DNA of 38,673 nucleotides from Flavonifractor sp. An92 (GTDB taxonomy: Bacteria; Bacillota; Clostridia; Oscillospirales; Oscillospiraceae): positions 1 through 38,673 of the forward strand of contig NZ_NFGZ01000028.1 in assembly GCF_002159175.1 (NCBI RefSeq). The letters run 5' to 3'. Shown in pieces: positions 26,841-34,933 of the stretch. The stretch's first letter is position 1; the number at the start of each line of letters is the position of its first letter. The position numbers and the translations under genes are program-made. Under the pieces are notes generated by a model, which saw nothing but the letters and a program-made list of their open reading frames with translations, was not told the origin of the DNA and did not search any database.

Positions 26841-28246
26841 TATGCCAGCAATCGCTTGATTTCTTCAATATCTGTGATCTGCTTTGTGATATGCGGTGCG
26901 TGCTCTCCCTCCTGCATAGGGCTATCCACTCTGCCGATGTCTCGGTACACGATCCTGATACTTTGTCCAGCAGAGCGGGAATACTTTTGGCTCCGCTCTC
27001 CCACCTCGATCCGCTGGATAAAGAGCCGCAGGAGTTCCGGCGTCAGTTCGTCAATGGTAGTGTACCGCTTGGCCTTCTCAATGAAGGCGTCCACATTGGC
27101 GGCTGAGGCTTTCAGTTTCTCCAACTGTTCCTCCTTGGCCGGAATGGTTGCAGACAGATTTTTTTGCTCAGCGTTGTAGTCTGCGGACAGCATGCGGAAC
27201 TGTTCATCGCTCACCCGCCCCAGAACATTGTCCTCGTAGAGACGCTTGAACAGCGCACACAACTCATCGTATCTCCGCCGTATAGAATCCAGTTCCTTCT
27301 GCAGACGGTTGATCTCCCGGCGCAGTTCTGCGGTGTTCTTCTGATTGATGTACTGGGCAAACTGCCACTCCTTCATCCGTGCGAAGTGCGTGACCCTGCG
27401 AAGGTCATCCAGCACAATGGCTTTCAGGTCCGCCTCACGGATTTGATGAGGCGAGCAGGCGGTTTTCCCGCGCTTGCCGTAAGTGGAGCACCGGAAATAG
27501 TACTGATCCTCCCGCATCTTCTCGGTCCGGCAGAGCACCATGTATTTGCCGCAGTCGGCGCAGTAGACCAATCCGGAGAACAGATTCGGGTCCTCCATGT
27601 GCTTGGGTGGCCGCCGCTTGTGCTCCCGCACATCCTGCACGATCTCCCAGACCTCCATTGAGATGAGTGGCTCATGGGTGTTCTCCACAAGGATCTGCTC
27701 GCTCTCCGGTTTCTGGATCTGCTTTTTGTTTTTGTAGGAGAGCGTTGTTTTCTTCATGTTGAGCGTGTGCCCGATGTAGACCTTGTTCTCCAGAATGTTG
27801 GCTACGGTTTTTCCGGACCAGGTGTAGGGGCGTGTGGTATCCAGATTGGTGCAGGCAGTGCCGGTGGCCTGGTAGTACTGGTTGGTGGGATTCAGCACCT
27901 GCTCTCTGGTCAAAATTCTGGCGATCTGGTTCGGTCCCCTTCCCGCAGCGCACAGATCAAAGATCCGACGCACGATGGGGGCGGTTTCTTCATCGGGGAT
28001 GATCTCCTTGGAGTCCCTGTCCTTTTTCTTGTAGCCGTAGGGCGGTTTGCCGCCCAGCCGTTCTCCGCGCTCCGCCTGCATTTTCTTGATAGCACGCACC
28101 TTCTTGCTGGTGTCCTTGGCGTGGAGTTCGTTGGCCCAGTTTCGGATGGGGTTGAAGTCGTTGCTGCTCTCCACCAGGGAATCCACGCCATCATTGACCG
28201 CGATAAAGCGGACACCCTTTTCCGGAAAGTAGATCTCGCTGATATA
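26840..28246 (-). pseudogene. Outer large serine recombinase, C-terminal part
   Basis: About 470 codons in one open frame, from EIYFPEKGVRFIAVNDGVDS (end of the catalytic domain) to the stop at 26840. It has the recombinase domain (GKPPYGYKKK, NPTNQYYQATG), a zinc ribbon (CADCGKY and CS...C near 250 residues from the GTG), a long coiled coil and the C-terminal DNA-binding part. The first about 100 residues with the catalytic serine are missing: the frame meets the inner-element end at 28247. A GTG at 28186 could serve as a start, but without the catalytic region the product could not cut DNA. The missing part lies at 34934-35250. Confidence 0.85.
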
Positions 28247-28263
28247 GACAAGGGCACAAAGGG
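28247..28263 (+). repeat. Left terminal inverted repeat of the inner element
   Basis: GACAAGGGCACAAAGGG, preceded by ATATA. Exact inverted match at 34917-34933. Confidence 0.85.
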
Positions 28264-28288
28264 ATAAGGTACGGCGGGGGTTAGCCCG

Positions 28289-29800
28289 TCAGATTTTCCA
28301 TTCGATTTCTACTTTCTCATTGGTAGCCCGGATAACGGTTATCAATGCGTCCACCACCTGCCGCTTGTCCTCAAAGCTGACATTTTCCCAGTCGTCCAGA
28401 TAGCCGGAAATGCTTTCTATCTTTTCGGCTGGCACAGCGTCCGCAGAGAGCTTCGCAATCTCGTCAGAAATAAGCTGCCGCTTTGCGTCCAGCTCTTCAA
28501 TCCTGCTGTTTGCGTAGGAGAGCAAAACCGGGGTTGCGCCTGTCAGCGTGTCAAGCAGCTTTTCAATCTCGCTTTCTACCTGCGCCAGTTCCAGCCGCTT
28601 TGCCGCCAGCTTCGGGGAGATTTTCGCCGCCTTTTTCCTGCCTGTCAGCGTCTTAAAATCTTTCAGCTTCTTTACCATCGCCCCGTAGACCACCGCTTCC
28701 AGTTCGTGGAGCTTCACACAGCCGCAGCCGGGACACGCCTTGTTGTCCGCATGGACGGTGCAGCGCAGGTAAAGAATACCGTTGGAGTGCGCCGACATGA
28801 GCGCATAGCCGCATTTCCCGCATTTGATTTTTCCCGCCATCCAAGTGTTCCGGGCTTTCCTTGCGGGCTGGTAGCTCTGGCTGGCAAGCAGCTTTTTCCG
28901 ACATTTCAGCCACAGCTCCGAGGGGATAAATCCCTCGCTGGGGGCAAGCACCAGCGTTTGCCCTTGCAGGTGCCTGTGCTTGTCCTCCGTGTTGCCCTTG
29001 CCCTGATAGTAATAGCAGCCGTTTGTCCCCGCAAAGTCGGCGGCGTCATTGTAAATATCCGTCCCCTGGCTTTTGAAAAACTCGTATATGTCGAGGTCAG
29101 CCATGACATAAATCGGGTTGCGGAGAATGACGCTCAAAGTAGCCCTTGACAGCGGCCTGCCGCGATTGGTACGCATACCGTCTGCCGTCAGCTTCCTTGT
29201 GATGTCATGCAGCGATACCTGCGGGTCGGCGTACATCTCATACATTTGCCGGACAAAGGCCGCTTCGGTTGGCTCAATCACCAGCTTCTTTGTACGAATG
29301 CCGTCCATCACATACGGCTCTGTCCGAAAGCCGTAGGGCGTTTTGCCGCCCATTTTGAAGCCCCTCTGACAGCGGGAGTGCCATGCGTCCTGCACCCGCT
29401 TCTGTATCGTTTCCCGTTCAAGCTGGGCGAACACGATACAGATATTCAGCATGGCCCGCCCCATCGGGGTAGAGGTATCAAACTTCTCCGTAGAGGACAC
29501 AAACTCCACATCGTATTTTTGGAAGAAGTCCATCATCTTCGCAAAATCGAGAATGGAACGGCTGATACGGTCAAGTTTGTATACCACCACTTTCCGCACA
29601 AGGCCGCTTTCAATATCCCGCATGAGCTGTTGAAACTCCGGCCGCTCCGTATTTTTCCCGGAATACCCTTTATCCCTGTACTCCTTGCAGTTCCCGCCTT
29701 TCAATTCGTATTTGCAAAACTCAATCTGGCTTTCAATGGAAATGCTGTCCTTTTTGTCTACCGATTGCCTTGCATAGATCGCGTCTATCCTATTATTCAT
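28289..29800 (-). CDS. Large serine recombinase of the inner element
   Basis: A 503-aa recombinase. The N-terminal catalytic domain starts MNNRIDAIYARQSVDKKDS with the nucleophile S13. The catalytic arginines are in the KLDRISRS segment, and the E helix follows STPMGRAMLNICIVFAQLERE. Then come the recombinase domain (GGKTPYGF, ILRNPIYVM) and a zinc ribbon (CGKCG near residue 325, CPGCGC), followed by a coiled coil. It would integrate and excise the inner element. AAAAGGAG precedes the ATG at 29800. The stop codon (28289-28291) is in the same frame as the outer recombinase fragment, which is probably chance. Confidence 0.93.
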   Translation of the reverse strand: MNNRIDAIYARQSVDKKDSISIESQIEFCKYELKGGNCKEYRDKGYSGKNTERPEFQQLMRDIESGLVRKVVVYKLDRISRSILDFAKMMDFFQKYDVEFVSSTEKFDTSTPMGRAMLNICIVFAQLERETIQKRVQDAWHSRCQRGFKMGGKTPYGFRTEPYVMDGIRTKKLVIEPTEAAFVRQMYEMYADPQVSLHDITRKLTADGMRTNRGRPLSRATLSVILRNPIYVMADLDIYEFFKSQGTDIYNDAADFAGTNGCYYYQGKGNTEDKHRHLQGQTLVLAPSEGFIPSELWLKCRKKLLASQSYQPARKARNTWMAGKIKCGKCGYALMSAHSNGILYLRCTVHADNKACPGCGCVKLHELEAVVYGAMVKKLKDFKTLTGRKKAAKISPKLAAKRLELAQVESEIEKLLDTLTGATPVLLSYANSRIEELDAKRQLISDEIAKLSADAVPAEKIESISGYLDDWENVSFEDKRQVVDALITVIRATNEKVEIEWKI

Positions 29801-29847
29801 TTTGTCGCTCCTTTTCTTAAAAAAGAAACGGAGCTGCTGACAATTCT

Positions 29848-29876
29848 ATTATACCGCCAGCAGCCCCGCAAATCAA
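29848..29876 (-). promoter_or_regulatory. Promoter of the inner recombinase with flanking inverted repeat
   Basis: On the minus strand TTGATT (29871-29876), 17-bp spacer, TATAAT (29848-29853). The pair GCTGCTG (29833-29839) / CAGCAGC (29858-29864) spans the -10 and could be a repressor site or a leader hairpin. The stretch 29801-29894 has no gene. Confidence 0.75.
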
Positions 29877-29894
29877 CGATGGCTTCGGGAAACC

Positions 29895-30110
29895 TTACGC
29901 CCCGGCTTCCTCTTTCTGCCGCTTATCGGCGTATTTGCGGAACACCTCATAAAGCTGCTGCTCCAGTTCCCGGCGTTTGGCCGCTTCCTGCTCCGGCGTG
30001 AACACCGGGGAGAGGTTTTCCAGCGTGATTTCCCTGCCCTGAAAGGTCACGACTTCTGTTTCCTTTTTGTATCTGATATTGGTACTTATAAAATCACCTT
30101 TCCTTTCCAT
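29895..30110 (-). CDS. Small conserved protein of the inner element
   Basis: A 71-aa protein, mostly helical after residue 35 (PEQEAAKRRELEQQLYEVF), with a short beta part before it (EVVTFQGREITLENL). Proteins like this are often found between the relaxase and recombinase genes of related elements; no function is known to me. Its start overlaps the relaxase stop by 17 nt; the ATG at 30110 lacks a strong ribosome site, so translation may depend on coupling to the relaxase. Confidence 0.65.
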   Translation of the reverse strand: MERKGDFISTNIRYKKETEVVTFQGREITLENLSPVFTPEQEAAKRRELEQQLYEVFRKYADKRQKEEAGA

Positions 30111-31038
30111 AATGCCGCTGCTGCCGTTTCAGTTCCGCCAGTATATCCGGCGGGATACGGTCAACCAGCCGCTGTAAATCGTCCAACTCGCTTTTCAGCT
30201 TTGCCCGTTCCATGCGGTCTTTGATTTTGCCGCTCTCGCTGGCTCTGGCTCGTGCTTCCAGCTTCTCATTTTCTTCCAGCAGGTCATTGATTGTGACCTT
30301 GTACTTTTTCAACTGCCCGGAGAAATTCTCCATCTGCGGGAACCACTTTTTCAGCAGGGAGAGGGCTTCCTCTTTTTTCTTTCCGGCGTTCAGCGGGTTA
30401 ATGCCGTCCAGCGTGGCTTCAATGGCTCTGGCCTGCCGGGAGAGGGAAACCGCCTGTTTGAAAAGCCGGGTGGGGATATGCTTCCGGCCTGTCCTGCTGG
30501 CGCTCTCCCCACGCTCCAAGTCGGGGTATTTCTCCACCATATAGGCGTGAAAATCGTCCTGCCACTTCGTCAGGTTTGCCCGGTTGCCGATAATCTCCTT
30601 TGCGCACAGGCGGTTGTCCTTTGTCAGCGGAACAAAGGTCAAATGCAGGTGGGGCGTTTTCTCGTCCATGTGTACCACCGCCGACACGATATTTTCCCGT
30701 CCTACCCGGCCAATGAGGAAATCCGCCGCCCTTTGGAAGAACGCCTGTATCTCCTTTGGGGATTTCCCCTTGAAAAACTCCGGGCTGGCGGTTATCAGCG
30801 TATCGACAAACCGTGTGCTGTCTTTCCTCGTCCGGCATCCCGCCTGCTCGATACGGTTCTGAATGAAGTGGTAGTAGCGTCCCTCCGGCTTGACGATATG
30901 GAAGTTGTATTTGCTCCGGCTTGTGTCAATGTCGGGATTGCTGGCATATTTGTCTTTCTGCCGTTCGTGATGGGCTTCCAGCGGCCTTGCCGGGTTGCCC
31001 TTGTGCTTCTCAAACCGCAAAATTGCGTGTTGTGCCAT
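30094..31038 (-). CDS. MobV-family relaxase
   Basis: A 314-aa relaxase that nicks DNA at the origin of transfer and leads the strand to the recipient. The MobV signature HxDExxPHxH is present as H123-M-D-E126...H130-L-H132. Other family parts are the N-terminal MAQHAILRFEKHKG, and the RSKYN segment. The C-terminal third is a coiled coil. Length is short of MobM (about 490 aa) but in the range seen in small mobilizable elements. A matching origin of transfer lies at 34766-34800. Confidence 0.92.
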   Translation of the reverse strand: MAQHAILRFEKHKGNPARPLEAHHERQKDKYASNPDIDTSRSKYNFHIVKPEGRYYHFIQNRIEQAGCRTRKDSTRFVDTLITASPEFFKGKSPKEIQAFFQRAADFLIGRVGRENIVSAVVHMDEKTPHLHLTFVPLTKDNRLCAKEIIGNRANLTKWQDDFHAYMVEKYPDLERGESASRTGRKHIPTRLFKQAVSLSRQARAIEATLDGINPLNAGKKKEEALSLLKKWFPQMENFSGQLKKYKVTINDLLEENEKLEARARASESGKIKDRMERAKLKSELDDLQRLVDRIPPDILAELKRQQRHYGKER

Positions 31039-31052
31039 TCTGCTCCTTTCCC

Positions 31053-31122
31053 CATTCCTTTCCTATCCGGGGTTTTCCACAGGGAAAATCCCGCAGAAAT
31101 TAGCTCGGATAGGATTGGAATG
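31053..31122. repeat. Long imperfect inverted repeat upstream of the relaxase gene
   Basis: CATTCCTTTCCTATCCG (31053-31069) pairs with CGGATAGGATTGGAATG (31106-31122), 15 of 17 positions, and an inner arm (GGTTTTCC / GGGAAAATCC) closes the space between. It lies 15 nt before the relaxase start. Possible roles are an mRNA leader hairpin, a relaxase self-regulation site or a replication site. The stretch 31123-31220 is AT-rich without a gene. Confidence 0.65.
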
Positions 31123-31220
31123 GATAGAATATAAATCAATCTTTTTATCTTTGTATTTCTATATACCGTCCGGTTTTCGTACTTCTCAGGAGTGATTTCC
31201 GTACTTCATGGATATGGTTT

Positions 31221-31616
31221 TCAGTCCTCCGGCGTACCAGAACGGGATTTCTTGAAGTCGGTGTTTGGAACCGCTTCATAGGATTTGGGGTAAATGCGGT
31301 TGGGTTTTCCACAGCCCTGCTTCTGGATCTCAACCAGCCCGGCGTATTGCAGCTCCCGCAGGGTGTTCACCGCTTTCTGCCGCCCACAGCGGAGCAGGTC
31401 AACCACCTCACAGATAGGGTAATACAGGAAAATCCGTCCGCAGTCATCCGCCCACCCATTCTTGCGGGATAACTCTGTCCGGCGCAGGATAAAGGCATAC
31501 AGCAGCTTTGCCTCGTTGGACAAGGGCTGGAATGTTGGGGCTTCAAAGAGAAAATTCGGGAGCCGGGTGAAGCTGAACGCCTTTTCCGGCTGATGGATAT
31601 AGATGGTATTTGTCAT
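31221..31616 (-). CDS. RepA N-terminal-domain protein
   Basis: A 131-aa protein with the winged-helix N-terminal domain of RepA_N replication initiators (FTRLPNFLFEAPTFQPLSNE, AKLLYAFILRRTELSRKNGW, then VVDLLRCGRQKAVNTLRELQ). Full RepA_N proteins are about twice as long, so this is a domain-only form. It may act as an initiator for a circular excised form or as a repressor; both are inferences. It precedes the relaxase gene on the same strand. Confidence 0.8.
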   Translation of the reverse strand: MTNTIYIHQPEKAFSFTRLPNFLFEAPTFQPLSNEAKLLYAFILRRTELSRKNGWADDCGRIFLYYPICEVVDLLRCGRQKAVNTLRELQYAGLVEIQKQGCGKPNRIYPKSYEAVPNTDFKKSRSGTPED

Positions 31617-31696
31617 AGTTCGTTTTGTGGACGGTTAGAAGCCCGTTTTCCGGGGCGGGCGATACTTTATACCACCTGCCCCGGTTTAGAGCTTGC

Positions 31697-31722
31697 AAAG
31701 CCTTGAAAATCAAGGCTTTTTT
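31697..31722. terminator. Hairpin with T run near the Cys-rich VLP gene
   Basis: AAAGCCTTGA (31697-31706), AAA, TCAAGGCTTT (31710-31719) and three further T on the plus strand. The A run on the other side makes it usable by the leftward Cys-rich VLP gene too. Confidence 0.65.
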
Positions 31723-31727
31723 CGCTC

Positions 31728-32141
31728 CTAACTGTCCACAGCAGACCTCCTTTTCCGTTCACTTTCTGTTTTCTGCCGCCTGTGAACTCTGGCGGCGCAG
31801 TCCGGGCAGTATTTTCCCCGGTTGGAGCGTGGGACGAAAGCCGCCCCGCAGACCGAACAGCGTTTCAAGTCCTTATCCCGGAAAATCTCCGCTTCCAGCG
31901 TCCCGTCCAGCGGCAAGACCGCCCAGCGGAACCACTTACAGCAGACCGAGAAAGAAATCGTCTGCGGGCAGGTGCAGGTGTCCCCATCGTCAAGGGCAAT
32001 GCAGTTGCCGTCCTCACAGCAACAGCACTCCCGGCGTATCAGGCTGGCCGCCTGTTTCCTCTGCGCCGGTGTCATGCGGTAAAGGGAACCGTCCAGCCTG
32101 CGTTCCAGCGGCGGCAAGTCTTTATAGGGGTTATCTCTCAT
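31728..32141 (-). CDS. Cysteine-rich VLP-domain protein
   Basis: A 137-aa protein with many cysteines: CCCCEDGNC in the first half, CTCPQTISFSVCCKWF in the middle (the domain with the VLP tripeptide at VLPLDG), and a C-terminal zinc finger CSVCGAAF...KYCPDCA. The family is common on small mobilizable elements of Firmicutes; the role is unknown, though the final finger suggests nucleic acid binding. GGAGGG precedes the ATG at 32141. Confidence 0.85.
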   Translation of the reverse strand: MRDNPYKDLPPLERRLDGSLYRMTPAQRKQAASLIRRECCCCEDGNCIALDDGDTCTCPQTISFSVCCKWFRWAVLPLDGTLEAEIFRDKDLKRCSVCGAAFVPRSNRGKYCPDCAARVHRRQKTESERKRRSAVDS

Positions 32142-32234
32142 GCGTTCCCTCCATTTTTCGCTTTGCCGTTCTCACCGAAAAGGCTTCCTGCCCCATTCCT
32201 GCGGCGTGTTCCGACGTTGGCACGCTCCCCGCAG

Positions 32235-32280
32235 CTTCGGGACAACTTGTCCCGAAGTGACCTCTGGACAAAGTGTCCAG
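32235..32280. repeat. Two palindromes with GGACA half-sites
   Basis: CTTCGGGACAA, C, TTGTCCCGAAG (32235-32257) is a perfect palindrome. CTGGACA, AAG, TGTCCAG (32264-32280) follows. The gene-free stretch 32142-32563 holds these two and, further right, the cargo promoter at 32444-32472; nothing else is recognisable. A similar site lies at 34574 on the far side of the cargo genes. Confidence 0.75.
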
Positions 32281-32443
32281 AAGTCCGGCTCCTTGCGGTG
32301 CTTCCCCAGCCGGGGTATTCCTTTTCGGACGGTCATTTTGTTTTCAAGGTGCTGTCCATCGATGAACTAATCTAAGTCTACACCTAAATGACCGCCCGTC
32401 CCGTATATCCGAAAGGTAGGAAATCGGCCTAAAAAACAAGCTA

Positions 32444-32472
32444 TTTCCACGCTCTCGGAATTGTGGTAGAAT
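32444..32472 (+). promoter_or_regulatory. Promoter of the cargo genes
   Basis: TTTCCA (32444-32449), 17-bp spacer, TAGAAT (32467-32472) with a TG one base before the -10 (extended -10). The 12-mer TTGTGGTAGAAT here recurs in the promoter of the RdRP-like gene at 37791-37802. Confidence 0.55.
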
Positions 32473-32563
32473 GAAAATAGAAACTGCTAATGGGACGGCT
32501 TAAAGAGTGAGTACATCAAGTATTCAAGATGAAAGATTGAATCAAAAAGGAAAGGTGAAGACT

Positions 32564-32917
32564 ATGACGATTGAAGATATGTTCGGGGATTTGCACAAGA
32601 TCGATATTCTGGCGGAGAAACGCGAAAGCAAAGAAGTTTTGATGGTCTTAGTCTGCAATGGCTTCATTGATGGCTCTCCGGAAACACAAAAGGCCCTGCT
32701 GGACAAGATGGAAGGTTACCTGAATCATACACAGAGCGAAGAATTTCGAAAGGAATATGAGGACTGGCTCGTGATTTTGCGGGTCACGTTTGATGAAGAA
32801 CCTGACCAGCTGGTGGTGGAGCTGCTCAGCAAGTGCCAGCCCTGGGCGGATGATTATGGCGTAAAGCTGGAATTTGAAATTGGAGGAAATCAAGTGCGCT
32901 TTGTAGAGCAAAGCTGA
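32564..32917 (+). CDS. DUF6572-like protein
   Basis: A 117-aa acidic protein. The pattern (DLHKIDILAEKRESKEVLMV, then a helix ALLDKMEGYLNHTQSEEF and strands LVILRVTFDEEP and VKLEFEIGG) fits DUF6572. The function of this family is unknown. AAAGGTG lies 7 nt before the ATG at 32564. It is the first gene of the rightward cargo set and its base composition is richer in A+T than the core genes. Confidence 0.6.
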   Translation: MTIEDMFGDLHKIDILAEKRESKEVLMVLVCNGFIDGSPETQKALLDKMEGYLNHTQSEEFRKEYEDWLVILRVTFDEEPDQLVVELLSKCQPWADDYGVKLEFEIGGNQVRFVEQS

Positions 32918-33000
32918 CCAACAATCAAACAGAACTAATAGACGAGAACCATTCAAGAACGGGGTTGGTAGCTATCGGGTAACAGACAAGGAGGGAGAGC

Positions 33001-33801
33001 ATGGAACTATCCATACAAGAACGATTGAAAGACCTGCGTGTAGAGCGTGGCCTGACGCTGGAACAGCTTGCGGAGCAGACCCACCTCTCCAAGTCTGCTT
33101 TAGGCAGTTACGAGGGGGACAATTTCAAGGACATCAGCCACTATGCCCTTATTGAGTTGGCAAAGTTTTATGAAGTGACCGTTGATTATCTGCTGGGCCG
33201 TTCCCAAACAAGAAATCACCCAAACGCCGATCTTGCAGACCTGCGTTTGAGTGATGATATGATTGAACTATTGAAAAGCGGGCTGGTGGACAATTCCCTC
33301 TTGTGTGAGCTGGCAACGCACCCGGATTTTCCCCGGCTCATGGCTGACCTTGAAATCTATGTGAACGGTGTGGCCGGAAAGCAGGTGCAGAGCGCAAACG
33401 CCATTGTGGACGCTGTGAGCGCAACGATTATGAAGCGGCACAATCCCGGCTTGACCGACCCGCAGTTAAGGCAGCTTATTACCGCCCATATTGACGATGA
33501 CAGCTTTTGCCGCTATGTGATACAGCAGGACATAAACAAGATAGCCCTCGACCTGCGGGAAGCCCATAAAGACGATTTTTTCAGCGTCCCGGAGGACAAC
33601 CCACTGGAAGATTTTTTGCAGACAGCCGAGGAAACAGTCAGAGAGGGCAGCGACCCAGAGCAGGCGGCCATGATGTTTATCTGCAAGCGGCTCAAACTGA
33701 ATTACAAGAAGCTGTCCGAGGAAGAAAAGAAGTGGCTGAAACGGATTGCACAAAAGTCTGACTTGCTGAAAAATCCAAAGCCCCAGCGGGGGAGAAAGTA
33801 A
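33001..33801 (+). CDS. XRE-family regulator
   Basis: A 266-aa protein. The N-terminal helix-turn-helix covers residues 6-66 (IQERLKDLRVERGLTLEQLA, then LSKSALGSYE and VDYLLGRS). The other 200 residues are mostly helical, with a conserved-looking HIDDDSFCRYVIQQDINKIA block, and no known domain. The DNA-binding half suggests it controls the element's genes, for example through the palindromes on either side of the cargo. AAGGAGGG precedes the ATG. The gap to the next gene is 39 nt. Confidence 0.85.
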   Translation: MELSIQERLKDLRVERGLTLEQLAEQTHLSKSALGSYEGDNFKDISHYALIELAKFYEVTVDYLLGRSQTRNHPNADLADLRLSDDMIELLKSGLVDNSLLCELATHPDFPRLMADLEIYVNGVAGKQVQSANAIVDAVSATIMKRHNPGLTDPQLRQLITAHIDDDSFCRYVIQQDINKIALDLREAHKDDFFSVPEDNPLEDFLQTAEETVREGSDPEQAAMMFICKRLKLNYKKLSEEEKKWLKRIAQKSDLLKNPKPQRGRK

Positions 33802-33840
33802 GAGAGCGGTAAATCTGAAATTATAGGGGGCCATAATTTT

Positions 33841-34218
33841 ATGATATATGCAGAAAAAGGAAAGGAACAGGATTGTTTTATTGACTTTGTAGAAAAGGCT
33901 TTAGGAATATTGGCAAAAGAAAAGTACCAAGAATTTTTAGCTGTGTTTGACAGTAGTAGAATATTGACGGAACAAGATTTAATCTTTGCACTGCAATATT
34001 TGGATGAAACCCGACCTGTGCTGAAAATTGATGACCCGAAACAGGTAAAGAGCCAAAATCAAAAAATAGATTTATTTACTTTTCGTGACGGAAGCGGATA
34101 TTGCATGGATTATGATTTAACAACGGATGGTAAAATAAACGATTTAACACTCCAGATTGAATTTTTGAAAAAGGGAAACGGATATACTGTTTCACTGGAT
34201 GATTTGCACACACTATAA
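33841..34218 (+). CDS. Unknown small protein of the inner element
   Basis: A 125-aa acidic protein, rich in A+T at the codon level compared with its neighbours, so perhaps a later arrival. The N-terminal third is helical, and the rest shows alternating strands (KIDLFTFRDGSGYCMDYDL, then LTLQIEFLKKGNGYTVSL). Its size and acidity resemble immunity proteins, but no toxin gene is next to it, so that is only a guess. No recognised domain. GGGGG lies about 10 nt before the ATG. Confidence 0.6.
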   Translation: MIYAEKGKEQDCFIDFVEKALGILAKEKYQEFLAVFDSSRILTEQDLIFALQYLDETRPVLKIDDPKQVKSQNQKIDLFTFRDGSGYCMDYDLTTDGKINDLTLQIEFLKKGNGYTVSLDDLHTL

Positions 34219-34275
34219 ACATTTTCGTGGGGCAACTTTCAGTTTGTCGGGGAAATAGCAAAGCCAGCCGAGCCA

Positions 34276-34320
34276 GTCAACGGTCAAGATGAACGGCGCA
34301 TTTCATGCGCCGCCGTTGAC
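34276..34320. other. Two-level hairpin in the gene-free right part of the inner element
   Basis: Outer arms GTCAACGG (34276-34283) and CCGTTGAC (34313-34320) enclose an inner hairpin GGCGCA, TTTCA, TGCGCC (34295-34311). The stretch 34219-34765 has no gene that I can support, although an open frame runs along it. It also holds a palindrome GTGTGGCCACAC (34561-34572) and CTTCGGGACACTTTGTCC (about 34573-34590), which resembles the palindromes at 32235-32280. Confidence 0.5.
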
Positions 34321-34765
34321 AGTCCCGCCTGTCTTTGCTAAAGGGTAATCAAGGCGGGAAAGCCTTAAAATGGCTTCCCGCCCATTTCAAATTTTGGGAA
34401 AAGAAACGCGCCAAAATCAGAAAGAGAACGGCCAAGCACTTTGAGGGATTGGCCGCCTTGTCCACCCATTCAGCGGGACGGCGTGCGGCGGTCAAGGCCG
34501 GGAGCAAACCCGTTCATTTCAGCCTTGACGGTTGCCCGCTGTTCCGCTACTTTTCCGGGAGTGTGGCCACACTTCGGGACACTTTGTCCACAAGTCGAAG
34601 CGTAGGACGAGGGACGGGAGCTTTCATATACCTGCCGCCGTTCTCTGAAAACAGCCCGATTTTTTGCTCATTCCCATTCGCAAAAATTCAGTCTGTTTTC
34701 CTGCCGGAGCAAACAGGGCGCATGAAGCACCGCACCTCGTTTTCCCCGTCAGCCACGCCAGCAGG

Positions 34766-34800
34766 TATAACACACTACACTTTGCAAGCAAAGTCGTGTG
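34766..34800 (-). other. oriT: Origin of transfer, MobV/pMV158 type
   Basis: On the minus strand the sequence reads ACTTTGC-TT-GCAAAGT (34794-34779), then GTAGTGTG/TTATA. The core TAGTGTG/TTA is the nick sequence of the pMV158 MobM family, and the hairpin just upstream of it is part of the same signature. Nicking would fall between 34771 and 34770. A hairpin CCAAAGGGG / CCCCTTTGG (34801-34822) follows. It matches the relaxase class encoded at 30094-31038, though it lies about 3.7 kb from that gene in this linear order. Confidence 0.85.
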
Positions 34801-34841
34801 CCAAAGGGGTGCCCCCCTTTGGAAACCCCAGACAACAAAAC

Positions 34842-34892
34842 AGGCTGAACACCTCGCACTTTCCTGTGCTTGATGTTCAGCCTTTATTTGTT
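34842..34892. terminator. Hairpin near the right end of the inner element
   Basis: AGGCTGAACA (34842-34851) and TGTTCAGCCT (34874-34883) with a T-rich tail TTATTTGTTG on the plus strand; CAACAAAA lies on the other side. It would insulate the element from its surroundings. Confidence 0.6.
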
Positions 34893-34916
34893 GTCAGCAG
34901 CCCGTTTCACGGTCTG

Positions 34917-34933
34917 CCCTTTGTGCCCTTGTC
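34917..34933 (-). repeat. Right terminal inverted repeat of the inner element
   Basis: CCCTTTGTGCCCTTGTC, followed by CATAG. Exact inverted match to 28247-28263. Confidence 0.85.

Larger units (their letters stand above)
28247..34933. mobile_element. Inner mobilizable element, about 6.7 kb
   Basis: Bounded by the perfect 17-bp inverted repeat GACAAGGGCACAAAGGG (28247-28263) and CCCTTTGTGCCCTTGTC (34917-34933). Its own serine recombinase ends 26 bp from the left repeat. It has a MobV relaxase gene and a MobV-type origin of transfer but no transfer channel genes, which is the make-up of an integrative mobilizable element that uses a helper element's secretion system. It separates the two parts of a recombinase gene. 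Confidence 0.85.

Noticed and set aside
28186-28291. Readthrough or fusion of the inner recombinase into the outer fragment, since both share a frame
   Set aside because: There is a one in three chance of a shared frame, a firm TGA lies between, and a fusion would have no plain purpose.
31053-31122. Inverted repeat before the relaxase gene as the origin of transfer
   Set aside because: It lacks the MobV nick sequence, whereas 34766-34800 has it in full. It was kept only as an inverted repeat.
33841-34218. Toxin-immunity pair within the cargo
   Set aside because: The acidic small proteins would fit immunity proteins, but no toxin or its remnant lies next to them.
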